A DNA stretch of 12,296 nucleotides from RGIG1934 sp964492545 (GTDB taxonomy: Bacteria; Bacillota; Clostridia; Lachnospirales; Lachnospiraceae), in assembly GCA_964492545.1 (NCBI GenBank), contig CAZBKO010000067.1:1-12296 (forward strand), in the 5' to 3' direction. The notes under the pieces were generated by a model. It ran no database searches, was not told the origin of the DNA, and worked only from the letters and a program-made list of their open reading frames with translations. This document shows, piece after piece, positions 5,573 to 12,207 of this stretch (positions are counted from its first letter, which is position 1; every line of letters begins with the position of its first letter). The translations under genes were made by a program, and so were the position numbers.

Positions 5573-6418
5573 ATGAGTATAATTGAGCAGATGAAAAATA
5601 TTGAACAATTTTCAGATTCAGAGCAGCAGGTAATTCGCTACCTGCTTAACTCACCTAAAACTATACTTAACTATAGCGTTAAGGAACTTGCAAAGGCTTG
5701 CTACACAAGTTCTTCAACTGTTACTCGCCTAATTAACAAACTCAATGATAACAAGGGTTTTACACATTTTAAGGCTACTTTTTTCAGTGAAATCAACACT
5801 GCTGCCAGCTTTTCCACAAATGCTCTTAAGGAATTCTCTTCCGGTGAAAATGCATATTCTATCATTAATAAAGTTGCAAGCATCGAAACACAGACCATTG
5901 AGCAGACACGTCAGTCCATCAATTATGAGGAATTTGTTCAAATTGCTACATTAATGAACAGATGTACACAAATAGAATTTTTCGGATTTGATAATAATCT
6001 GAATATTGCCAAGAATTCTCTATACCGAATGATGGCGGTTGGAAAACAGGTAGTTATTCATGATGGAACCAATGCACAGTTCTACCAGGCTCTCACATCT
6101 CATTCCGGCAGTGCAGCCATTGTGGTTAGCCGTACCGGTGAAAACAGAAAGGTCACTGATTTACTCCAAATACTCGGTGACAGAAATGTGCCACGAATAG
6201 TCTTAACGCCTTCAAAGAGTTCTTCTGTTGGTAAGCTTTCAGACTATTTTATTCAGGTAATCAATGACCTTAATTATGAATTTGTAGGAAATATTGTTTT
6301 TGATACTTCACTTCAATATATCCTTAATGTTTTAAGTGGTATTCTTTGTTCCCGCAATTATGAGAACAACCGAGACATACACGAAATGTACATGAACTCA
6401 TTAGAAGATATTTACTAA
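5573..6418 (+). CDS. RpiR-family transcriptional regulator (HTH plus SIS domain)
   Basis: The 281-residue protein has the RpiR layout: an N-terminal helix-turn-helix domain (about 1-77, with SVKELAKACYTSSSTVTRLI at 35-54 as the recognition region) and a C-terminal SIS phosphosugar-binding domain (about 115-255). I chose the ATG at 5573 because GGAG lies 6 nt upstream; the in-frame ATG at 5561 has its AGG directly abutting. In the SIS domain, SRTG (186-189) resembles the usual phosphate loop, but the first loop reads GFDNN (138-142) instead of the common G-x-G-x-S. The phosphosugar site may therefore be altered. It is divergent from the GH1 6-phospho-beta-glucosidase gene, which is its probable target, with the phosphorylated sugar or a product as effector. 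Its stop overlaps the next, convergent gene by 4 nt. Confidence 0.9.
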   Translation: MSIIEQMKNIEQFSDSEQQVIRYLLNSPKTILNYSVKELAKACYTSSSTVTRLINKLNDNKGFTHFKATFFSEINTAASFSTNALKEFSSGENAYSIINKVASIETQTIEQTRQSINYEEFVQIATLMNRCTQIEFFGFDNNLNIAKNSLYRMMAVGKQVVIHDGTNAQFYQALTSHSGSAAIVVSRTGENRKVTDLLQILGDRNVPRIVLTPSKSSSVGKLSDYFIQVINDLNYEFVGNIVFDTSLQYILNVLSGILCSRNYENNRDIHEMYMNSLEDIY

Positions 6419-6795
6419 TCTTCGATTGCTTTCTCAAGAAATTCAACTGCATCTCTGATACAATCGTCGCATTCTCTTATAACTTTGCCTGTCTCTAATC
6501 CCTTAAGTTCTTTACAGGTAACAGTTGTATTTCTATTCTTGAACTCTGTCATAATGGTTCTTATCTCACCAAATGTTTTTCTCTGTTCCTTGTTAATCAT
6601 TCCAAGTACAACTGCTGCACCTGATATTGCTCCACAATTACCTTCCATTGTACCAAGTCCTACGCCAAAGGCTTGTGTTGCATGTTTCATTGTTTCTTCA
6701 TCAATTCCTGCTTTATCACAAAAGCTACAGGCGACTGCCTGTGCGCAATTAAATCCATTATGTTTTCTGTATACTGCTTCTTCTTTTTTGTCCAT
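6415..6795 (-). CDS. C_GCAxxG_C_C family cysteine-rich protein
   Basis: A 126-residue protein of the C_GCAxxG_C_C (PF09719) family, recognised by NCAQAV (16-21), GNCGAISGA (52-60) and the conserved spaced cysteines. The cysteines are C17, C23, C26, C54, C94, C109 and C112, most of them family positions, and they suggest a bound metal or redox cofactor. No biochemical role is established for most members; they are often annotated as putative redox-active proteins. There is no signal peptide, so it is probably cytoplasmic. AAAGG lies 7 nt before the ATG. The HTH/GyrI-like regulator gene ends 70 nt upstream on the same strand and may share a transcript. The 3' end overlaps the RpiR-type gene tail-to-tail by 4 nt with no visible terminator. 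Confidence 0.87.
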   Translation of the reverse strand: MDKKEEAVYRKHNGFNCAQAVACSFCDKAGIDEETMKHATQAFGVGLGTMEGNCGAISGAAVVLGMINKEQRKTFGEIRTIMTEFKNRNTTVTCKELKGLETGKVIRECDDCIRDAVEFLEKAIED

Positions 6796-6865
6796 TTTAA
6801 TACCTTTCTGCTATTACTTATATTGAGCATGTTTTACCGCTAAGTATAAGATAGTATATAACAAG

Positions 6866-7552
6866 CTAAATTGCAATATAAACATCCATATATTGAGTTC
6901 CATTTATTGCATATTCTTTTTCAAAACACTCAATTATGTCTTTGTCCTGTCTGTGATGTATACCATTAACATCCATATATCTCATAAGCGTCTTATATGC
7001 ACCTGGAATTAGTACAAAGGGATTTTCAAATGGATTTTCTATGGTTATTGCAATATATTTAACACCGGCAGGCTGGGTAATAATTCCCTCTAAATCTTTA
7101 AGTTCATCTTCTCCTATAATACATGCTGAACAATATCCGTGCATATGAAAAACATTTATCTGCTCTTGCGATACCACTGGAAAGTCCCAGCCAATCAAAA
7201 CAGGTTTTTTCACACCCATATTTCCAGCCCATACAAGCATATGATTCTTGGCATCGTCTTCCGGCTCACTGCTGACAACTGCATATCTGAAATATCTTAT
7301 TTTCTCCATTGTTTCTATTCTAATATTCTTGTATGCCTCATTTTCTGAATTAATGTCCTGTCTTAAAAGTTCATCAAGTGAACAATTAAATAATTCACAC
7401 ATAGTCAATGCTTTATCCATCTCAGGAAAGGAATCTTCCTTCTCCCACTTTGAGACTGCCTGTCTGGAAACACCCAGTTCCTCTGCCAACTCTTCCTGTG
7501 TCATTCCATTATGCATTTTACGCATAAACTGCAAATTACTTCCAAAGCTCAT
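6866..7552 (-). CDS. XRE-type HTH regulator with C-terminal GyrI-like effector domain
   Basis: A 228-residue, two-domain regulator. Residues 7-62 form a Cro/C1-type helix-turn-helix with TQEELAEELGVSRQAVSKWE (18-37). Residues about 80-228 resemble the GyrI-like/AraC effector-binding fold, with HMHGYCSACI (136-145), an AYKTLMRYM stretch (185-193) and a terminal MDVYIAI strand. Such domains bind small hydrophobic or cationic molecules, so a role in drug or metabolite sensing is likely; the ligand is unknown. AGGAGG lies 8 nt before the ATG. An inverted repeat at 7583-7618 upstream may be its own operator. The next gene downstream, the C_GCAxxG_C_C protein, is 70 nt away and is the nearest candidate target. 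The class is confident; the regulon is inference. Confidence 0.88.
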   Translation of the reverse strand: MSFGSNLQFMRKMHNGMTQEELAEELGVSRQAVSKWEKEDSFPEMDKALTMCELFNCSLDELLRQDINSENEAYKNIRIETMEKIRYFRYAVVSSEPEDDAKNHMLVWAGNMGVKKPVLIGWDFPVVSQEQINVFHMHGYCSACIIGEDELKDLEGIITQPAGVKYIAITIENPFENPFVLIPGAYKTLMRYMDVNGIHHRQDKDIIECFEKEYAINGTQYMDVYIAI

Positions 7553-7582
7553 ATCTGTATCCTCCTGTTTTCATTTATTTGA

Positions 7583-7618
7583 TGTATTAACTATAACTCT
7601 AACGAAGTAAATAATACA
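7583..7618. promoter_or_regulatory. Inverted repeat upstream of the HTH/GyrI-like gene
   Basis: TGTATTA (7583-7589) and TAATACA (7612-7618) form a perfect 7-bp inverted repeat with a 22-nt spacer, 31-66 nt upstream of the ATG. The right arm overlaps a leftward TATTAT -10-like hexamer (7616-7611). It is a possible operator for autoregulation. Confidence 0.35.
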
Positions 7619-7678
7619 CCAACCATAGGATGCTTTTTAAGAAAAGGTGTCAACTACAGGTTGCTCTCCTAACTATGT

Positions 7679-7906
7679 TCAATCATTTATCTTATACTCT
7701 TTTATCAGTTTCTTTTGATATTGTTCATCCTCTAATATTTTTTGAATATCATCTATTCTTTTTTCCGCCAATAATATCTTTATCAATTTATCTTTAGCAA
7801 AATTTTTTTTGCGCTCTTCTTCTCGTCCTTCTTCTCGTCCTTCTTCTCGTCCTTCTTCTCTTAATGTTTTTTCATGAAGTGCCTCATCATATTCATAAAT
7901 CGTCAT
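7679..7906 (-). CDS. Internal in-frame ORF: RpnS-like C-terminal protein
   Basis: Inside the Rpn gene, codon 223 is an ATG (7906-7904) preceded by GGAGG at 7919-7915 with an ideal 8-nt spacer. Initiation there would give a separate 75-residue protein, beginning MTIYEYDEALHEK. It contains the charged four-residue repeats (REEG three times, then REEE) followed by a lysine-rich helix and an acidic/basic tail. In E. coli Rpn genes, an independently translated C-terminal protein (RpnS) with variable four-residue repeats blocks the toxic full-length protein (RpnL). The internal ribosome site, size and repeats here match that arrangement. That this ATG is used is inferred from sequence; it has not been shown. 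Confidence 0.6.
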   Translation of the reverse strand: MTIYEYDEALHEKTLREEGREEGREEGREEERKKNFAKDKLIKILLAEKRIDDIQKILEDEQYQKKLIKEYKIND

Positions 7907-8572
7907 CTTAATTGCCTCCGATTTCTGGCATAGTAGAAATTCCTTCAGAACATTATCCTGAATACACTCCTCTACAGCCTTTTCTACAGCCTTTCTAGCT
8001 TCCATTGATTTCATATATGTTCTTACTTTATCAACGTATTCACTATAGTCACTTAATGCCTTACATTTATCCATTAGTTCCACATTATGCCCCTTGTTAA
8101 TATTGAGCATTGTAACCATTAATTCAAGTTCAGGGTGTTCCTGACAAACCTCATACGCATCTGACAGCTTTAATGTCTGACGGTCCGGTTGTTTTCTCTC
8201 CCCATTGTAAAATACGACAAACTTTGGTGATGGTATTTTAATTAAACTTGATTTGTACATATCTTCATTTCTAACTATAGCCTGTAATTGATCTGATACA
8301 TACAATAAATCGCGCAATGGTATATTAGGATTATATGTTGACTGATGTTCATACAAATTCAAATGATCATACAATAAAAAAGATAAATCATTCTTAATAT
8401 TCATATAAATTGCATTATCCAAAGTTTTAAAATTCAGTAAATCCGGATTTTCATAATTTGACTCATTCAGTGCATTATACAATACTAATAATTCTGTCTT
8501 ATTTGCAAACAACATGCGAAATAATGAATCCTTGTAATTGCGTACTATCTCCGTGTTTCTTTCCATATTCAT
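7679..8572 (-). CDS. Rpn-family PD-(D/E)XK nuclease / putative transposase, possible RpnL toxin
   Basis: A 297-residue protein of the Rpn (recombination-promoting nuclease, PDDEXK) family. Family features are YKDSLFRMLF (13-22), the LSFLLYDHLNLYEHQSTYNPN region (63-83) with the acidic residue and E75-H-Q77 as likely active-site positions, LRDLLYVSDQL (86-96) and FVVFYNG (118-124). The C-terminal third is a charged helical region with an REEG repeat at 238-252. GAGGG lies about 5 nt before the ATG. A strong promoter (8770-8798) and a structured leader of about 190 nt precede it. In E. coli such proteins are DNA-cutting toxins in a gene-within-gene anti-phage system. No terminal inverted repeats or second transposase gene are seen, so an intact mobile element is not supported. 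Confidence 0.88.
   Translation of the reverse strand: MNMERNTEIVRNYKDSLFRMLFANKTELLVLYNALNESNYENPDLLNFKTLDNAIYMNIKNDLSFLLYDHLNLYEHQSTYNPNIPLRDLLYVSDQLQAIVRNEDMYKSSLIKIPSPKFVVFYNGERKQPDRQTLKLSDAYEVCQEHPELELMVTMLNINKGHNVELMDKCKALSDYSEYVDKVRTYMKSMEARKAVEKAVEECIQDNVLKEFLLCQKSEAIKMTIYEYDEALHEKTLREEGREEGREEGREEERKKNFAKDKLIKILLAEKRIDDIQKILEDEQYQKKLIKEYKIND
7817..7860. repeat. 12-bp in-frame tandem repeat in the Rpn gene
   Basis: The unit TTCTTCTCGTCC occurs three times without change (7817-7828, 7829-7840, 7841-7852), plus eight bases of a fourth copy. On the coding strand it encodes REEG-type four-residue units. Identical copies of a multiple of three allow gain or loss by slippage without breaking the frame. 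Confidence 0.9.
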
Positions 8573-8763
8573 TTTTCCCTCTTTCTAGCGTAATAACGCC
8601 ATTTCAGGAAATACTTACAGCCATGTTGTTCTACAATATTTCCTGCTAAATTAATAATTGAATTAAAGCAGGATCTTTCTTAGAACGCCAGATGGCTTGA
8701 ATTATAGATGCACTTATGTGCCATGAAATGTGTATCATAGTATACACGAGAAATATCTGCTTT
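8573..8763 (-). promoter_or_regulatory. Long structured 5' leader of the Rpn gene
   Basis: The promoter at 8770-8798 predicts a transcript starting near 8763, giving about 190 nt before the ATG at 8572. The leader holds several inverted repeats: GTGTAT-N6-ATACAC (8730-8747), GCAC-TTAT-GTGC (8710-8721), AGCAGGA/TCCTGCT (8667-8673 with 8641-8647), CAGGAAATA/TATTTCCTG (8605-8613 with 8637-8645), and GCGT-AATA-ACGC (8588-8599) just before the ribosome site. The third and fourth share 8641-8645 and cannot form together. Two short frames lack ribosome sites. This 237-nt gap from 8573 to 8809 holds nothing else I can name. Confidence 0.5.
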
Positions 8764-8769
8764 ATTGAC

Positions 8770-8798
8770 ATTATAACAAAGCTATTATTTATCGTCAA
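8770..8798 (-). promoter_or_regulatory. Strong sigma-A promoter driving the Rpn leader
   Basis: On the minus strand TTGACG (8798-8793), a 17-nt spacer and the perfect extended -10 TGTTATAAT (8778-8770) form the best promoter in the window. The -35 lies 12 nt beyond the GH5 stop, so Rpn expression need not depend on read-through. Confidence 0.78.
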
Positions 8799-8809
8799 GG
8801 AATTATCAT

Positions 8810-10027
8810 TTACTTAATTTTAGAAAACCATTTTCCACTTTCACTCAAATCCTTTGTGGACCATCCATTTATTTTAGAACAAGACTCCTTTATAAGTGCA
8901 CTGCTTTCACCTTTGTTAGACAGATTCCATGCCACATAGCTTATGGAATAGTCCTTCAATAATTTCATCCACTTGTCACCTTCCACTGTATTTATATTTC
9001 CACTTCCAGAGGCATCGCTTATGCCAAACTCTGACACAAATACCGGCAATCCATTTTCTATTGCTACCCTTAACTTATTTCTATAATCATTTTTGTGTGT
9101 ATCTGCATAAAAATGCATTGAATACATGATATTATCAGCCTGAATAGGATTTTTTGAAACTATATCCACATCCTGTGACCAATTAGGTGTTCCTACAATA
9201 ATAATTGCATCTTTATCATTTTTTCTGATAACTTTAATTATTTCTTCAGCATATGATTTAATATCATCCCACGTAGTTCCACCATTGGGTTCATTACATA
9301 TTTCATAAATTACATTATCATAATCTGCATATTTATTTGACATTTTCTTAAAAAATGCTTTCGCCTCCTGTTTATGGGTATTGGGGTTACAGTCACTCAA
9401 AATGTGCCAATCAATAATTGCATACATCCCAAGTTCAGTGCAATATTCAACGCCTTTGGTTATAGTATTTTCAAGACTTCTTCTATATTCATCATCTACC
9501 AGACAATATCCATTATAATCCTCTGTAAATAATGCAAACCTAACAAGATTAACATTCCATTTGTCTCTTATCTGCTTAAATGCTTTTTTATTTACAAATT
9601 CTGGAAACCAAGATAAACCATGGGTACTTACTCCCTTTAATACAATATTGTCTCCATTACAATCCATCAAATGTGTGCCTTTAACATGTAAACTCATTAC
9701 ATTATCTTCTTGTGTGGAAGGTTTCATTGTAGTAGGTTCCTGTGTTGTGATCTCAACATTTTGACTGGTAGCAATCTGCTGTGTACTTGTGATCTTTTCT
9801 GTTGTAGTCACCTTCTCCGTTGTGGTTACATTCTCTGTTGTGGTTACATTCTTCGTTGTGGTTACATTTTCCGTTGTGGTTGCCTTTTCTGTTGTGGTTG
9901 CCTTTTCTGTTGTAGTTTCCTTTTCTGTTGTGCTATCTGTAGTATTCTTGCTTGAATTTGCTTTTGCGCAACCAGCCAATATTGCTATTGCCAATACTAG
10001 TATACATATTTTCTTAAGTATTTTCAT
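8810..10027 (-). CDS. GH5 endoglucanase lipoprotein with Thr-rich repeat linker
   Basis: A 405-residue secreted enzyme. Residues 1-20 are a lipoprotein signal with lipobox LAGC, so C20 should be lipid-modified and anchored to the outer face of the membrane. Residues about 28-107 form a Thr/Glu-rich linker built on TTTEKA/TTTENV-type hexads. The catalytic domain (about 112-405) is GH5, closest to the GH5_2 endoglucanase pattern: STHGLSWFPEFVN (134-146), DWH (206-208), the acid/base E246 in YEICNEPNG, H305/Y307 in MHFY, the nucleophile E333 in VSEFG, and W367. It should cut internal beta-1,4-glucan bonds. There is no carbohydrate-binding module or dockerin. AGGTGG lies 6 nt before the ATG. It follows the ABC-F gene by 61 nt and probably has its own promoter. 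Confidence 0.93.
   Translation of the reverse strand: MKILKKICILVLAIAILAGCAKANSSKNTTDSTTEKETTTEKATTTEKATTTENVTTTKNVTTTENVTTTEKVTTTEKITSTQQIATSQNVEITTQEPTTMKPSTQEDNVMSLHVKGTHLMDCNGDNIVLKGVSTHGLSWFPEFVNKKAFKQIRDKWNVNLVRFALFTEDYNGYCLVDDEYRRSLENTITKGVEYCTELGMYAIIDWHILSDCNPNTHKQEAKAFFKKMSNKYADYDNVIYEICNEPNGGTTWDDIKSYAEEIIKVIRKNDKDAIIIVGTPNWSQDVDIVSKNPIQADNIMYSMHFYADTHKNDYRNKLRVAIENGLPVFVSEFGISDASGSGNINTVEGDKWMKLLKDYSISYVAWNLSNKGESSALIKESCSKINGWSTKDLSESGKWFSKIK
9795..9938. repeat. Eight 18-bp degenerate repeats in the GH5 linker
   Basis: Eight consecutive 18-bp units follow the pattern TTYTCY-GTTGTRGTTRCM, read on the + strand. Each encodes a TTTEKx-type hexad in the linker. Neighbouring units differ by only a few bases, so the array probably grew by recent duplication and may vary in length between strains. 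Confidence 0.85.
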
Positions 10028-10073
10028 TTATACCACCTTATCTCTTTCTCTTTAAAAAAATGAAATTAATAAT

Positions 10074-10082
10074 ATCATAACA
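10074..10082 (-). promoter_or_regulatory. Possible extended -10 promoter of the GH5 gene
   Basis: TGTTATGAT on the minus strand (10082-10074) matches an extended -10 at five of six core bases, about 47 nt upstream of the GH5 ATG. The matching -35 position is poor and falls inside the ABC-F gene end. Confidence 0.38.
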
Positions 10083-10088
10083 CCTTAG

Positions 10089-11861
10089 TTATTTGTTAAT
10101 TAAATTACCTAATTCATCTGATGCTTTATGTGCTGCCTTAAAATTCTTTTCAGATAATGCAGCATTTATTCTAAGCTCTAACTCCTTTTTCTTTTCCTCA
10201 TATGCAAGATACTCTTTATCAAAATACTTCTTATATATACGTTTTCTAAAGGCTCTGGTACTTAGCTTTCTAATAGCACCATCTTCAATTAGCAGCGTAT
10301 AATCTGTGCAATTGACAATTGTATAAAAATCATGTGATACCATGAGAATTGCTCCATTATATGCCTTCACCGCATCTTCTAAGGCAATCTGCGCATAAGT
10401 ATCAAGGTGATTTGTTGGCTCATCCATTATTAAAAGATTTGCATTACCTTTTGTAATTCTTGCCAGCTGTAAAAGATTTCTTTCTCCACCTGATAATGTT
10501 GAAATTCTGCTATGGAGCATTTCCTTGCTGATATCAAAACGTGAAAGATATTCTTCTGCCTGTAGCTCATTCTCTATACCGAGTTTTTCTAACTCCTGCG
10601 CAATAGTATCACTCTCCACTAAAGTTTCACCATTTGCCTGTGACATAAAATCTGCTTTTATATCTTCTGCTATGGAAATCTCAGTCATGTTATTATCTTT
10701 TATACTTTTAACAATATCTCTCAGCAATGTGGTTTTTCCTGTGCCATTAGCACCTACCAATGCAATTTTGTCATTTGGTCCAATATCAAAACTTACATTT
10801 TCAAGAAGTGGTTTTTCAAAACCGGAACTATAGTTGGTAATATTGATTGCTGTGTCAGCTTCACTTACACATTCTGTGCTAAATTCAATATCAGGATGAC
10901 TTATTTCTAAAAATGGTGCCTTAATTTTTCTAGCTTCCAATAATGCCAAATGTGAAGCTCTGGCATGTACCTGCCTTCCAAGAGCAGCACAGTCAACCTT
11001 AGTAGCCTGTTTACGCATTTTATCTACTACCGCTTTATTTCTCTCTATTTCTGCTTCATCCTTAGCAGACTGTTCCATTAAATCTATTTTGGTCGTCAAT
11101 AATGTATAATTATAGTTGGTATAATTCCCATCAAACTCCTGAAGTTCTGTATTTTCCAAATGCCATATCTTGTCAAAGCAATGGTTTAACAAATATCTGT
11201 TATGTGTTACTACTATCATTGTACCACTATATGAGTTAATTAATTTCATGAGTGAATTAAGATTGTCGAAGTCTAGAAAACCATCTGGTTCATCCATAAT
11301 TAACAAATCCGGAAGTATAAGCATTTCTTTAATAATACACACCAACTTATACTCTCCGCCACTAAGCTTATTAAGTGAAAGATTTTCACAGTTCGAAATA
11401 TCGGCAAATCTAAGTTCTCTTCGAATATTATTCTCAAAATTATCCACATCAATAGCAGTGCCATAATCATATAGTTTCTGATATTCTTCCATAACTGATT
11501 CTAAATCATCTGTGCTACCCATCCTCTCGCATACTTCTTCAATGCTTGATCTCGTTTGCACAAATTCTTCACTTAAGTATTCAAATACTGTCTTATCGTT
11601 GTTCTTATCCTGGTCATAATATTGATTTACATGACCAATTCTCATGCCCTCTCTTACCTTAAGCTTTCCTTCATAAATATATTTTTCATCGTCACAAATA
11701 ATATCAAGAAGTGTACTTTTTCCTGTTCCATTTTTTCCAATAAAAGCACAATGCTTATTCTCTTCTAAGGTGAAAGATATTTTATTATATAACACCTTCT
11801 GTGGAAATGAATATGACAGTTTTTCTGCCATGATAATATTGTTCTCTAGATTCGACTTCAT
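10089..11861 (-). CDS. ABC-F family ATPase
   Basis: A soluble tandem-ATPase of 590 residues from the ATG at 11861, which has GGAG 8 nt upstream; the frame extends 7 codons further to a TTG at 11882 that has a weaker site. Domain 1 has Walker A GKNGTGKST (42-50), signature LSGGE (166-170) and Walker B LLIMDEP (186-192). Domain 2 has GANGTGKTT (370-378), LSGGE (456-460) and LLIMDEPTNHLD (476-487). An interdomain linker spans about 245-325 and a lysine-rich helical tail about 540-590. There are no membrane segments, so it is not an exporter; ABC-F proteins act on the ribosome in translation or in antibiotic protection. Domain 1 reads DGFLD where the family usually has TNHLD. The gene follows the 67-residue membrane protein by 24 nt. 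Whether it gives drug resistance cannot be told from sequence. Confidence 0.9.
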   Translation of the reverse strand: MKSNLENNIIMAEKLSYSFPQKVLYNKISFTLEENKHCAFIGKNGTGKSTLLDIICDDEKYIYEGKLKVREGMRIGHVNQYYDQDKNNDKTVFEYLSEEFVQTRSSIEEVCERMGSTDDLESVMEEYQKLYDYGTAIDVDNFENNIRRELRFADISNCENLSLNKLSGGEYKLVCIIKEMLILPDLLIMDEPDGFLDFDNLNSLMKLINSYSGTMIVVTHNRYLLNHCFDKIWHLENTELQEFDGNYTNYNYTLLTTKIDLMEQSAKDEAEIERNKAVVDKMRKQATKVDCAALGRQVHARASHLALLEARKIKAPFLEISHPDIEFSTECVSEADTAINITNYSSGFEKPLLENVSFDIGPNDKIALVGANGTGKTTLLRDIVKSIKDNNMTEISIAEDIKADFMSQANGETLVESDTIAQELEKLGIENELQAEEYLSRFDISKEMLHSRISTLSGGERNLLQLARITKGNANLLIMDEPTNHLDTYAQIALEDAVKAYNGAILMVSHDFYTIVNCTDYTLLIEDGAIRKLSTRAFRKRIYKKYFDKEYLAYEEKKKELELRINAALSEKNFKAAHKASDELGNLINK

Positions 11862-11885
11862 TAATGTTTCTCCATTCTGCAACCT

Positions 11886-12089
11886 TTAATATTTCTTATG
11901 TTGTTTCAGTTGCTTTATTATCAGCTCAATACATTGACATGTTATCCCAACAACAATTACTATTATTATAAAATTCCTCAATGGTACTTTTATTCCCCAT
12001 ATTTTTTCTATTACTAACCTAATTACTAATGCACATATATAATACAGTAAAAAATCTATAATTGCTACAAATAACTTTTTCAATTTCAT
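11886..12089 (-). CDS. Small two-helix membrane protein upstream of the ABC-F gene
   Basis: A 67-residue protein that I cannot place in a named family. Two hydrophobic segments are clear, about residues 6-26 (LFVAIIDFLLYYICALVIRL) and 37-57 (LRNFIIIVIVVGITCQCIEL), with lysine-rich ends (MKLKK and QLKQHKKY). An excellent ribosome site, AGGAGG, lies 5 nt before the ATG. It ends 24 nt before the ABC-F ATG, so the two are probably cotranscribed. It may be a membrane partner, or it may act as a translated leader that affects ABC-F expression; neither has direct support. Confidence 0.75.
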   Translation of the reverse strand: MKLKKLFVAIIDFLLYYICALVIRLVIEKIWGIKVPLRNFIIIVIVVGITCQCIELIIKQLKQHKKY

Positions 12090-12198
12090 ATACTCCTCCT
12101 TATATGTATTAAATAAATATCTTTCACTTGATTATCCATCATTCTACCAACATATGAATCAAGATAGTGTCTATTTTCTAGTATTTTATATATTGATT

Positions 12199-12207
12199 AG
12201 TATAACA
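12199..12207 (-). promoter_or_regulatory. Extended -10 promoter of the small membrane/ABC-F operon
   Basis: On the minus strand TGTTATACT (12207-12199) is an extended -10, about 110 nt upstream of the ATG at 12089. No matching -35 is seen at 17 nt. A TTGACA at 12254-12249 is 44 nt away and cannot pair with it. The rest of 12090-12296 shows no gene and no strong hairpin. Confidence 0.42.

Noticed and set aside
7648..7653. Leftward TTGACA as a -35 for the HTH/GyrI-like gene
   Set aside because: No -10 hexamer lies 16-19 nt downstream; the nearest TATTAT is about 31 nt away.
8605..8645. CAGGAAATA/TATTTCCTG as an intrinsic terminator
   Set aside because: The loop is 23 nt and neither strand has a T-run after the stem.
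8642..8738. Short frames of 14 and 30 codons in the Rpn leader
   Set aside because: Neither has a recognisable ribosome site, and both lie among hairpins; I see no support for a leader peptide.
7553..8809. Rpn gene as an intact insertion sequence
   Set aside because: Inverted repeats exist only inside the leader. I found no matching terminal repeats or target-site duplication on both sides of the gene.
9710..10055. Rightward frames across the GH5 linker rich in Cys, Val and Phe
   Set aside because: They are antisense shadows of the Thr-rich repeat array, with low-complexity composition and no ribosome site.
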